Assembly: GCA_023417955.1 (NCBI GenBank)
Contig: JAEZDW010000352.1
Location: 1-8,066 of the forward strand
Source: Bacteroidota bacterium
GTDB lineage: Bacteria > Bacteroidota > Bacteroidia > Cytophagales > Cyclobacteriaceae
Length of the DNA stretch: 8,066 bases
Direction: 5' to 3'
Each line of letters starts with the position of its first letter. The first letter of the stretch is position 1. The notes under the pieces are model-generated. The model saw only the letters and a list, made by a program, of their open reading frames with translations. It was not told where the DNA came from and ran no database searches. The translations under genes and the position numbers were made by a program. Below are positions 1-6,597 of the stretch, piece by piece.

Positions 1-233
1 ATGGTACTCAGGAGGTTGCTGAACTTCACATCAGCATCCCGGATATTAAACTTTTCGTCGGTAATTGAGACAACATCATTTTGGGTGAATCCGGTGGATA
101 TCTGGCTCGAAGCGCGATACATGTCAACGGTGTCCATTGTAAAAATGAAGGCAGCGATGGCCGCCAGCAATGGAATGGAGATCAAGATCCATTTCTTTCG
201 CCACAAAACTTTTGCGAGCAATAACAAATCCAT
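1..233 (-). CDS. Wzz/GumC-type polysaccharide chain-length determinant or export protein, N-terminal part (runs off the left edge)
   Basis: This reading frame is open from the ATG at 233-231 to the window edge, giving 77 residues; the C-terminus lies outside. The N-terminus is short and amphipathic with a basic cluster (WRKKW, residues 11-15), followed by a hydrophobic segment at about residues 16-32 and then YRASSQISTGF, the first periplasmic stretch after the membrane helix. This is the usual start of Wzz/GumC-type proteins, inner-membrane proteins that set chain length or form the periplasmic part of capsule and exopolysaccharide exporters. The ATG at 233 is the first start after an in-frame stop at 245-243. 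A second in-frame ATG (137-135) would remove the membrane helix. No clear Shine-Dalgarno is visible. The gene diverges from the carbamoylation operon and supports a surface-polysaccharide context. Family membership is inferred from the N-terminus only; an export-linked tyrosine kinase with the same N-terminal domain is the main alternative. Confidence 0.7.
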   Translation of the reverse strand, partial: MDLLLLAKVLWRKKWILISIPLLAAIAAFIFTMDTVDMYRASSQISTGFTQNDVVSITDEKFNIRDADVKFSNLLST

Positions 234-407
234 TGTAAAAATTTATTTAACCTCTAAAATTAAGTATTTTTTGCCTTTATTACCGTACGGTAGCGGAATT
301 GCCTGAAAAACTGTTGTAAGACTCCGTACCAAATCCCGACATTCTTGCCACTTCTTTAAACGAAATCCCATGTTCTTAATATAAAATCTAAAGCCAACGA
401 TAGTTAC
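234..407. promoter_or_regulatory. Divergent intergenic region, presumed promoters for both flanking transcripts
   Basis: This 174-bp AT-rich stretch separates two divergently oriented genes, so promoters for both should lie here. I searched for the Bacteroidota-type elements (TTG near -33 and TAnnTTTG near -7). I found only imperfect matches, such as TATTTTTTG at 265-273 with one extra T and no well-placed TTG, so no promoter is assigned. The only clear structure is the palindrome at 281-292. No convincing small ORF or structured RNA is seen. Confidence 0.5.
281..292. repeat. Perfect 12-bp palindrome, candidate operator
   Basis: TACCGTACGGTA is identical to its reverse complement with no spacer. 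It lies in the divergent intergenic region, about 48 bp before the minus-strand start and about 115 bp before the plus-strand start. A palindrome of this size could be a dimeric regulator site. It has no loop and no T-tract, so it is not a terminator. One isolated copy could also be chance. Confidence 0.3.
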
Positions 408-1427
408 GTGCTAAAACTGATCAACGACAACCGGAAAATCATCCTGTTTAACCTTGCCACCTTTCTTATTTTGGCGCTCATGGTCGAAGGCCTGATTTAT
501 CTTGGACTTCGGAATCCGTCGATGATACCGGATTCAGTATTGCCCGTCTTTCGGCGCTATTACCAGTATAGCGACCGCCAAATCATCCAGGTTTCCTCCT
601 GTGGCCGATACGACCGCGAACTGTTTTACATGCTCAAAACCGGCACGTGCGTGTTCGAAAACAGGGAGTTCCGGGTAACCAATGAAATCAACAGCCTGGG
701 TCTGCGCGATGACGAATCATCACTGGAATCCCCCGAAATCGTTTTCCTGGGCGATTCCTATACCCTCGGCTGGGGGGTGCCAGGCACCGACGCGTTCCCG
801 AGTGTGTTTCAGGAATTGGCCCGGCGTAAAGTACTCAACGCCGGAATGTCCTCCTTTGGCACTGCCCGGGAAATGATCCTCCTTGACCGGCTCCCAATCG
901 ATAAGACGGAAATCCTTGTCATTCAGTTTCATTCCAATGACCATTCCGAAAACGAGCAGTTCATCGCCAACGATTTTTCTCTGCCTATCCGGACGGAATA
1001 CTCCTATGACAGCCTGGCCTCAGCTATTCAACGCCGGCAGCGGTACTTTTTGTTCAAGCATCTCTACGGTATTTCCAAAAACCTTGGCCAACAGCTTTTT
1101 GCCGGAGTCCGCGGCGAGAAAGGCGAGCCCGGCGAGGCAGAACAGGCCGAGTTATTCCTGAAGATACTTGCAAGCCGGCGCGACAAGCTTGAAAACAAGC
1201 AGATTTTTGCGTTTAAGACCGACGATTTTGATAAGTTGGGGGATAAATTCGCGGATGCCGTCGATTCGCTGGCGCGCAAAAATGAATATGAATGGCTAAA
1301 TATTACAACTGTCAGAATAAACAATCTGCTTAATGAAGATGACTACTTCACTTTGGATGATCACATCAATTCGTCCGGGCACCGGAAGATAGCCAACGTC
1401 ATTCACGAAAAAATTGCAAATCCTTAA
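408..1427 (+). CDS. Membrane-anchored SGNH/GDSL-family hydrolase, SxtL-like by context
   Basis: The 339-residue protein starts with a short cytoplasmic stretch and a membrane helix at about residues 11-34, so the rest probably faces the periplasm. SGNH blocks are visible: GDSYTLGWG with nucleophile Ser117 (block I), NAG...G at 144-151 (block II glycine), HSND at 175-178 (block III asparagine), and DDHINSSGH at 317-325 supplying the Asp/His pair in D-x-H spacing. The family covers esterases, lipases and O-acetyl- or acyl-modifying enzymes; the substrate cannot be read from sequence. GTG at 408 is chosen because no ATG lies between the in-frame stop at 357-359 and the membrane helix; the next ATG (codon 25) would cut the helix. 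It is the first gene of the plus-strand operon, 21 bp before the carbamoyltransferase. SGNH proteins often accompany this type of carbamoyltransferase, including SxtL in saxitoxin clusters. Confidence 0.85.
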   Translation: MLKLINDNRKIILFNLATFLILALMVEGLIYLGLRNPSMIPDSVLPVFRRYYQYSDRQIIQVSSCGRYDRELFYMLKTGTCVFENREFRVTNEINSLGLRDDESSLESPEIVFLGDSYTLGWGVPGTDAFPSVFQELARRKVLNAGMSSFGTAREMILLDRLPIDKTEILVIQFHSNDHSENEQFIANDFSLPIRTEYSYDSLASAIQRRQRYFLFKHLYGISKNLGQQLFAGVRGEKGEPGEAEQAELFLKILASRRDKLENKQIFAFKTDDFDKLGDKFADAVDSLARKNEYEWLNITTVRINNLLNEDDYFTLDDHINSSGHRKIANVIHEKIANP

Positions 1428-1448
1428 CCAGACTTTAGCATATCAAGT

Positions 1449-3311
1449 ATGAAAATTTTAGGTATTTCCGCGTTTTATCACGATTCCGCCGCTGCCATAA
1501 TTGAAGATGGCGAAATTATCGCCGCAGCGCAGGAAGAACGATTCACGCGTAAAAAACACGACCCCGGATTTCCTGCGAACGCAGTGCGTTTCTGCCTTGA
1601 ATACGGGGGAGTATCCATTGATCAACTCGACGCAATTGCATTTTATGATAAACCACTCCTGAAATTCGAGCGCCTTCTTGAAACCTACTACGCATTCGTT
1701 CCGAAAGGGCTGGCGAGTTTCATCACAGCAATCCCTGTATGGCTGAAGGAAAAAATGTTCCTGAAGCGTCTGATTTACGAAGAGCTTGAAAAGATCGGAC
1801 CGTTTGACAAACGTAAACTTAAGTTGCTTTTCCCCGAGCACCACTTGTCCCACGCGGCGAGCGCATACTACTCCTCCCCTTTCGACGACGCTGCCATTCT
1901 CACGGTTGACGGAGTTGGCGAATGGGCAACTGCCTCAATCTGCCACGGCCAGGGCAACAACATCAAGATCCTCAAGGAATTGAAATTCCCGCATTCCCTG
2001 GGATTGCTATATAGTGCATTTACCTACTTTCTCGGATTCAAGGTCAACTCCGGTGAATATAAACTGATGGGGCTTGCGCCATACGGCGTACCGGATAGCC
2101 AGCAGGTTAGCGACTATATCAAGATCATCAAGGAGAATCTTATAGACATCAAGAACGACGGGTCAATCTGGCTGAATCAGGAGTATTTCAACTACGCCAC
2201 TGGTCTGCGTATGGTACACGAAGACAAATGGGAAAAGCTTTTCGGATTCAAATACCGGAAACCGGAATCCGAACTTGAAAGCCATCACTGTAATCTTGGG
2301 CTTGCCATTCAGTACATTACCGAAGAAGTGGTGATCAAGATGGGTGAGGAAGCCAAACGCCTCACGGGGTCATCAAATCTTTGCATGGCAGGTGGTGTTG
2401 CGTTGAATTGTGTAGCGAATGGAAAGTTGTATAATACCGGCATTTTCAAAGACGTCTTCATTCAACCGGCGGCGGGCGACGCAGGTGGAGCATTGGGTGC
2501 AGCACAGGCAGCCTATCATATCTACTTCGGAAAGGAACGCATAGCTCCCAAAGGGCTTGACGGCATGAAAGGTTCATACCTCGGACCGGAGTTCTCTGAT
2601 CTTGATACCGAACTTGTAATGAGAAAATACAACGCTGTTGGTCTCCACTTCGACGACAGCGCTGCGCTGTGCCAATACGTGGCACAAAAATTATCAGAGG
2701 AGAACGTTATCGGCTGGATGAACGGAAGGATGGAATTTGGTCCGCGCGCATTGGGAGGAAGAAGTATTCTCGGTGATCCAAGAAGTGAGGAGATGCAGAA
2801 GAAACTAAATGTAAAGATCAAATATCGCGAGTCATTCAGACCGTTTGCGCCATCGGTACTTGCTGAAGATTGTCAGGAATATTTTGAGCACGATTCTATC
2901 TCTCCATATATGCTGATGGTGCAGCCGGTCAAAAAAGAACGCAGAAAGCAGTTGCCTGAGGGCTTCAATAGTCTTTCGCTCAAGGAAAAGCTGTATTATC
3001 TCCGTTCGGATATGCCTGCAATTACGCACATTGATTTTTCGGCGCGGATACAAACAGTGCACAAAGAAACGAATCCGCGTTATTATCAACTAATTGAAGA
3101 ATTCAAGAAGCTCACGGGATACGGTGTGATCGTGAACACCAGCTTTAATGTCCGCGGCGAACCAATTATTTGTACCCCGGAAGATGCGTATCGCTGTTTC
3201 ATGCGGACGGAGATGGATTTTCTTGTGGTCGGCAATTATGTATTTGACAAGAAGGAGCAGCCGGAATGGAAGGAAAAAGACAATTGGAAGGAAGAATTCA
3301 CTCTGGATTAA
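1449..3311 (+). CDS. O-carbamoyltransferase, NodU/CmcH/TobZ/SxtI family
   Basis: The protein has 620 residues, the normal length for this family, which transfers a carbamoyl group from carbamoyl phosphate through a carbamoyl-adenylate intermediate to a hydroxyl of a sugar, antibiotic or toxin. The N-terminal Kae1-like domain (about 1-360) opens with GISAFYHDSAAA. It carries the histidine cluster HHLSHAASAYY at 131-141 expected to bind metal, the DGVGEW turn at 154-159, and MAGGVALNC at 313-321. The C-terminal YrdC-like domain follows, with the hallmark EFGPRALGGRS at 429-439, then ESFRPFAPSVL and the late NTSFNVRGEP motif. All expected family motifs are present, so it should be active. The ATG at 1449 starts directly at the conserved first strand. 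It is followed by two small membrane-protein genes, which suggests the reaction is organised at the membrane. The acceptor is unknown; a surface glycan is the inference from neighbours. Confidence 0.95.
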   Translation: MKILGISAFYHDSAAAIIEDGEIIAAAQEERFTRKKHDPGFPANAVRFCLEYGGVSIDQLDAIAFYDKPLLKFERLLETYYAFVPKGLASFITAIPVWLKEKMFLKRLIYEELEKIGPFDKRKLKLLFPEHHLSHAASAYYSSPFDDAAILTVDGVGEWATASICHGQGNNIKILKELKFPHSLGLLYSAFTYFLGFKVNSGEYKLMGLAPYGVPDSQQVSDYIKIIKENLIDIKNDGSIWLNQEYFNYATGLRMVHEDKWEKLFGFKYRKPESELESHHCNLGLAIQYITEEVVIKMGEEAKRLTGSSNLCMAGGVALNCVANGKLYNTGIFKDVFIQPAAGDAGGALGAAQAAYHIYFGKERIAPKGLDGMKGSYLGPEFSDLDTELVMRKYNAVGLHFDDSAALCQYVAQKLSEENVIGWMNGRMEFGPRALGGRSILGDPRSEEMQKKLNVKIKYRESFRPFAPSVLAEDCQEYFEHDSISPYMLMVQPVKKERRKQLPEGFNSLSLKEKLYYLRSDMPAITHIDFSARIQTVHKETNPRYYQLIEEFKKLTGYGVIVNTSFNVRGEPIICTPEDAYRCFMRTEMDFLVVGNYVFDKKEQPEWKEKDNWKEEFTLD

Positions 3312-3351
3312 CAATATTATAGTAACTTTAGAGACCAAAAATATTGCTGCT

Positions 3352-3501
3352 ATGGATTTTATCAGAGATCTTTTTGCATTCATGAAGGAAAGGAAGAAAT
3401 GGTGGCTGACACCGATTATCCTCCTCCTATTATTCCTTGGAGTGCTAATCGTTATTGGTGGTGGGTCGGCAGTTGCACCGTTTATTTATACACTTTTCTA
3501 A
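3352..3501 (+). CDS. DUF5989-family small membrane protein (SxtK-like by position and size)
   Basis: This is a 49-residue protein. Its N-terminal amphipathic, basic part (MDFIRDLFAFMKERKKWW) is followed by one membrane helix at about 20-41 and a conserved-looking end, GSAVAPFIYTLF. I recognise the ERKKWW and APFIYTLF signatures of DUF5989, a family of about 50 residues found directly beside NodU/SxtI-type carbamoyltransferases. The function is unknown; a membrane anchor or adaptor for the soluble carbamoyltransferase is a plausible inference. The ATG at 3352 fits the usual family length. A longer reading from 3148 would lie inside the carbamoyltransferase gene in another frame and is not credible. 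It lies 40 bp after the carbamoyltransferase stop and 13 bp before the next gene. Confidence 0.88.
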   Translation: MDFIRDLFAFMKERKKWWLTPIILLLLFLGVLIVIGGGSAVAPFIYTLF

Positions 3502-3514
3502 TCGGTTTTAACTC

Positions 3515-3892
3515 GTGCAAAATCAAGATCGCTACAAGACAATACTTGTTATTGTCGTTGGATTTACCGCGATTGGATGGGTCATCCGTTCGCGTTGGGG
3601 AGTCGAGACGTATCTTGACAAGATCGCGCTCGTCTTAGGACTTCTTTCCATTTTCATACCGCCTGCGGCTAAGGCGATCGAATGGGCCTGGCTAAAATTC
3701 GCGTTTGCGCTGGGATGGATCAATTCACGCATTCTTTTAAGCGTCGTTTACTTTGTATTCCTGCTTCCTATCGCTTGGCTTTCGAGACTATTCACCAAAG
3801 ATCCATTGCGACTAAAGGCGAAAAATGTAGAGAGTTTGTATAACACGCGTGAACATGTTTATAAACGCGAGGACCTTGAGAACATCTGGTAG
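3515..3892 (+). CDS. SxtJ-family small membrane protein
   Basis: This 125-residue protein has three hydrophobic stretches: about 9-24, about 36-69 (perhaps a helix plus a re-entrant part around PPAAKAIEWAW), and about 73-93. A charged C-terminal tail follows and includes KREDLENIW. The order, size and position after a carbamoyltransferase and a DUF5989 peptide match the SxtJ family, named from the saxitoxin cluster and of unknown function. The start is GTG at 3515, the only candidate after the in-frame stop at 3509-3511. The stop is only 3 bp before the next start, so it is very likely co-transcribed and perhaps translationally coupled. I infer a role in docking the carbamoyltransferase or presenting a membrane-bound acceptor. 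There is no catalytic motif that I can name. Confidence 0.83.
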   Translation: MQNQDRYKTILVIVVGFTAIGWVIRSRWGVETYLDKIALVLGLLSIFIPPAAKAIEWAWLKFAFALGWINSRILLSVVYFVFLLPIAWLSRLFTKDPLRLKAKNVESLYNTREHVYKREDLENIW

Positions 3893-3895
3893 GAA

Positions 3896-4768
3896 ATGAA
3901 GGCGATTGTCCGACTGTTGCGCATCAAGCAATGGGTTAAGAACTTATTTTTATTTGTCCCAACCTTCTTTGCTGGCAATTTGTTTCATGCAGATCACCTC
4001 GTGCGTTTGCTCGCAGGTGCCGCTGCCTTTAGCCTTGTAGCTTCGGGCATTTACATCATTAATGATTATAAGGATCGCCACGTCGATCGCCTCCATCCAC
4101 GAAAAAGACTGCGCCCAATTGCTTCGGGCGAAGTAAAAGAAGGGACAGCCAAATTTCTGATGGTGCTCCTCCCTGCAGTTGGACTTGCCTGGGCTGCATT
4201 CATAGAACTGAACTTCTTTTATTTGCTTTTCGCATACGTTGTATTGAACCTGGGTTACTCAATGGGACTCAAGAACGTGGCAATACTCGACTTGTTTATA
4301 GTAGCTTTTGGATTCCTGCTGCGTATTTACAGCGGTGGCGTTATCGTGGATGTGCCTATAACGGACTGGCTGGCGGTAATGATCCTGCTGCTCGCACTTT
4401 TCCTAGTTACTGCGAAACGCAGAGACGACCTCATTATCAGGACGGAAACCGGTAATGAAGTGGTGCGAAAAGCGTCGCGTTCCTATAACCTTGAGTTCAT
4501 CAACTCGTGTCTCACGCTGCTTTCTGCGGTGATCATCGTTGCGTACATCATGTACACGGTATCAACCGAAGTAGTAGAACGTTTTCAGAGCTCACATCTT
4601 TTCATGACGACGATATTCGTGATCGCAGGCATCATGCGCTATCTTCAAATCACCTTTGTAGAACAGGATAGCGGAAATCCAACAAGCATTCTGTACAAGG
4701 ACAAGTTTATTCTTGTAACTATCTTCGGCTGGATCGTTAGTTTCTACATCATCATTTACGCGGCGTGA
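3896..4768 (+). CDS. UbiA-family prenyltransferase, decaprenyl-phosphate phosphoribosyltransferase-like
   Basis: The protein has 290 residues and is predominantly hydrophobic, with about eight or nine helices, as usual for UbiA-superfamily intramembrane prenyltransferases. It opens with RIKQWVKNLFLFVP, typical of the branch that uses phosphoribosyl pyrophosphate and polyprenyl phosphate. The first Asp-rich motif is NDYKDRHVD at 56-64, followed by HPRKRLRPIASG at 67-78. The second region is YSMGLKN...LDLFIVAFGFLLR at 121-143. In mycobacteria the homologous enzyme (Rv3806c) makes decaprenylphosphoryl-5-phosphoribose, a precursor of arabinose in the wall. Here the product would be a lipid-linked phosphopentose. 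The stop overlaps the next start by 4 nt, linking it to the phosphatase. No DprE1/DprE2-type epimerase genes are in this window, so the sugar's final form is unknown. Other UbiA substrates cannot be excluded. Confidence 0.88.
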   Translation: MKAIVRLLRIKQWVKNLFLFVPTFFAGNLFHADHLVRLLAGAAAFSLVASGIYIINDYKDRHVDRLHPRKRLRPIASGEVKEGTAKFLMVLLPAVGLAWAAFIELNFFYLLFAYVVLNLGYSMGLKNVAILDLFIVAFGFLLRIYSGGVIVDVPITDWLAVMILLLALFLVTAKRRDDLIIRTETGNEVVRKASRSYNLEFINSCLTLLSAVIIVAYIMYTVSTEVVERFQSSHLFMTTIFVIAGIMRYLQITFVEQDSGNPTSILYKDKFILVTIFGWIVSFYIIIYAA

Positions 4769-5361
4769 AAAAGCGACTCGTATTATTCGACTTCGACGGC
4801 ACGATCACGACGAAGGATACATTCCTTGAATTCATCAGGTTCTATTTCGGTTCGAAAAAGTTTGTAACGGGCTTCGCCTTGCAGACACCATGGATCGGAT
4901 TGATGATGCTGAAAGCTATACCAAACTGGAAAGCAAAAGAACGTGTATTGACCTGGTTTTTCTCGGGTGAATCAATTCAAAAGTTTGATCAGAAGGGCCG
5001 GGAGTTCTGTGAGCAAATCGTACCGAAACTCGTGCGACCTGGAGCGCTTTCCGCTATCGAAGAACATCGTCGCGCAGGAGCGACAATTGTCGTGATCTCG
5101 GCGTCGGCGGAAAACTGGGTACGTCCATGGTGTGACGAGGCCGGGCTGGAATGTCTTGCAACACAACTCGAAGTTGTCGATGGAAAGCTTACCGGCAGAA
5201 TTGAAGGTCTGAACTGCTACGGACCTGAAAAAGAGAATCGGATTCGCGCCTGTTATAATATTGAAGAATACGATGAGGTCGTTGCCTATGGTGACTCCAG
5301 GGGTGATCTTGAAATGCTGGCACTTGCAAATCAACAGTACTATAGACCCTTCCGCGACTGA
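4765..5361 (+). CDS. HAD-IB family phosphatase, candidate phosphoribosyl-lipid phosphatase
   Basis: This 198-residue HAD hydrolase has all four motifs. Motif I is DFDGT at 9-13 with nucleophile Asp9 and acid Asp11. Motif II is Ser112 in VVISASAE. Motif III is Lys156 in GPEKENRI. Motif IV is GDSRGD with Asp177 and Asp181. The helical insert after motif I (about 18-90) is a C1 cap as in phosphoserine-phosphatase-like HAD-IB enzymes. It begins with GTG at 4765 inside the UbiA-like gene's stop (a GTGA overlap), a sign of translational coupling. Taking this with the neighbour, I infer that it removes the 5-phosphate from a polyprenylphosphoryl-phosphoribose. A general small-phosphate phosphatase is the alternative. 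Its stop is 3 bp from the stop of the converging gene, and I see no terminator hairpin there. Confidence 0.88.
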   Translation: MKKRLVLFDFDGTITTKDTFLEFIRFYFGSKKFVTGFALQTPWIGLMMLKAIPNWKAKERVLTWFFSGESIQKFDQKGREFCEQIVPKLVRPGALSAIEEHRRAGATIVVISASAENWVRPWCDEAGLECLATQLEVVDGKLTGRIEGLNCYGPEKENRIRACYNIEEYDEVVAYGDSRGDLEMLALANQQYYRPFRD

Positions 5362-5364
5362 TTT

Positions 5365-6597
5365 CTATTTAAAGAGTAATATTTCCATAATCGTTTCCTT
5401 TGGATTCTTTTTACGGAAACGTTCATTCGGCGCTACGATTACGCGAATATTGTCAAGGCCAGATGCGCGGAGTTCTTCCGTTATCGCCTTTAACCGGTCG
5501 GCGACCAGGTCGGGTGCGTTGTCCTCCAACACCATTACCTGAATACTAACATCAGTTTGAGGCGAAACCTTGTTAGCGATGTAAAAAAGGAGTTCCTTTT
5601 CGGCAAAACCCAACTCTGTGGATTTGTCCGCAAAGGCAATCCGCCGCGACACATTGGGTGACCCAAGGATACTTGCCATTTCTTCGGCTGTAAGGTAACG
5701 TTGTCCATAGGCGAGAATCTCGTTACCGGGAATGACCTTGATTTTATAGATATCCGAGTACCTGCCGTCGCGGTTACTTGCGAAATATGCTATCGTATCT
5801 CCGTAAAGGGAGAAGTAACCTTCGAAGCTCTTTGTGTTAATCTTATCGCCAAGGTTTCTTGGCGCGGACCAAGTATCCCATGAGTTGTAGAGGCGATCAC
5901 AATAAAAGATGTCGGCATCACCAAACCCTTTGTGTCCGGTGCTCGAAAAATACAGGCGTTTTTTGTCAGCAGAAAGAAATGGCGAGAACTCTGCCCCCGA
6001 CGTATTTACTGATGAACCCAGGTTCTTGGGTGTGGTCCAGTCGCCGGAGGAGTTACGATAGGTTACGTATAAGTCCTCTTCACCCCTGCTGTCGGTACCG
6101 CGCATCGAAATAAAGATCACTTCGAAATCCGGGCTGGCGTAGAAACTTAAGAATCCGCGAGGTTCAATGTTGTTTATAGGAATCAATTCGGGTCTCGACC
6201 ATGTGTTTCCGATTTTACGCGAGAAGTAAATACCGGAAGGCTTACCAGCTGCTGTTGTCTTCATCAGATAAATCGTATTTCCGTCTGCGCTCACACCGAC
6301 AACCGCGTTATTTCCCTTGTCATTAAGTTTAGTTACTGTTCCTGCCTTCGCCCATCGTTTTCCGGATTCATCCCAGCGCGCCACCCAAATATCGGAACCA
6401 GCAAACTTGCCACCGGTATTCTGGGGATACAGCACGCGTGAGAAAAACAAGGTCTTTCCATCAGGCGAAACAAGCGGGAAGATTTCTTCATACTCCGTAT
6501 TCACTCCGTTACCAATGTGTTGTGGATCGGAAAATTCCCACAGTTGGCCAAAAAGGCTGAACGGAGCCAGTATCAGGATGACAACGAACCTTACCAT
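5365..6597 (-). CDS. PD40 beta-propeller protein with a divergent OmpA-like C-terminal domain, T9SS-associated
   Basis: The 410-residue protein begins with a short signal peptide (about 1-17, ending LFG before QLWEF). Five PD40/TolB-like blades follow, each with an SPDGKTLFFS-like strand pair: about 40-54, 99-113, 150-165, 204-219 and 258-274. The segments NLGSSVNTSGAEF and NLGDKINTKSFEG are linked repeats. Residues about 315-410 resemble an OmpA C-terminal (peptidoglycan-binding) domain. LVADRLKAITEELRASGL at 364-381 lines up with the usual LSxxRAxxVxxxLxxxGI helix and keeps Arg368; Asp359 may be the partner Asp, but the loop between them is shorter than usual. In Bacteroidota, PD40-OmpA proteins often follow PorP/SprF genes; this one overlaps its upstream neighbour by 7 nt. 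A periplasmic or outer-membrane role in the T9SS machinery is inferred. The start is the ATG at 6597. Confidence 0.82.
   Translation of the reverse strand: MVRFVVILILAPFSLFGQLWEFSDPQHIGNGVNTEYEEIFPLVSPDGKTLFFSRVLYPQNTGGKFAGSDIWVARWDESGKRWAKAGTVTKLNDKGNNAVVGVSADGNTIYLMKTTAAGKPSGIYFSRKIGNTWSRPELIPINNIEPRGFLSFYASPDFEVIFISMRGTDSRGEEDLYVTYRNSSGDWTTPKNLGSSVNTSGAEFSPFLSADKKRLYFSSTGHKGFGDADIFYCDRLYNSWDTWSAPRNLGDKINTKSFEGYFSLYGDTIAYFASNRDGRYSDIYKIKVIPGNEILAYGQRYLTAEEMASILGSPNVSRRIAFADKSTELGFAEKELLFYIANKVSPQTDVSIQVMVLEDNAPDLVADRLKAITEELRASGLDNIRVIVAPNERFRKKNPKETIMEILLFK

Noticed and set aside
133..242. A 14-bp direct repeat (TCCATTGTAAAAAT at 133-146 and 229-242), 96 bp apart and in frame, each covering an ATG of the Wzz-like gene
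   Set aside because: Only two copies in a low-complexity AT-rich context. The inner ATG would delete the membrane helix, so it is not a credible second start. Probably coincidence.
1..306. A plus-strand open frame of 101 residues at the left edge
   Set aside because: It is antisense to the Wzz-like N-terminus, has no recognisable motif, and ends within the intergenic region. The minus-strand frame has a clear membrane helix and family signature.
1104..1139. Four collagen-like G-x-y triplets (residues 233-244 of the SGNH protein)
   Set aside because: Four triplets are too few to form a collagen helix; this is most likely a flexible charged loop.
3312..3346. Inverted repeat CAATATT / AATATTG (3312-3318 and 3340-3346) between the carbamoyltransferase and DUF5989 genes, considered as a terminator or attenuator
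   Set aside because: The 7-bp stem is almost all A-T with a 21-nt loop and has no T-tract, so it would be unstable as a hairpin.
1458..3383. Several minus-strand open frames of 75-131 residues across the carbamoyltransferase gene
   Set aside because: They are antisense shadows of a strongly conserved coding sequence and show no family motifs or coherent secondary structure.
3148..3501. A 117-residue frame that includes the DUF5989 peptide
   Set aside because: Its first 68 codons overlap the carbamoyltransferase C-terminus in another frame, and the family is about 50 residues long. The ATG at 3352 is used.
408..5361. A true saxitoxin or aminoglycoside biosynthesis cluster
   Set aside because: No polyketide synthase, amidinotransferase, aminotransferase or tailoring oxygenase gene is present. 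Only the carbamoylation-related block is shared.
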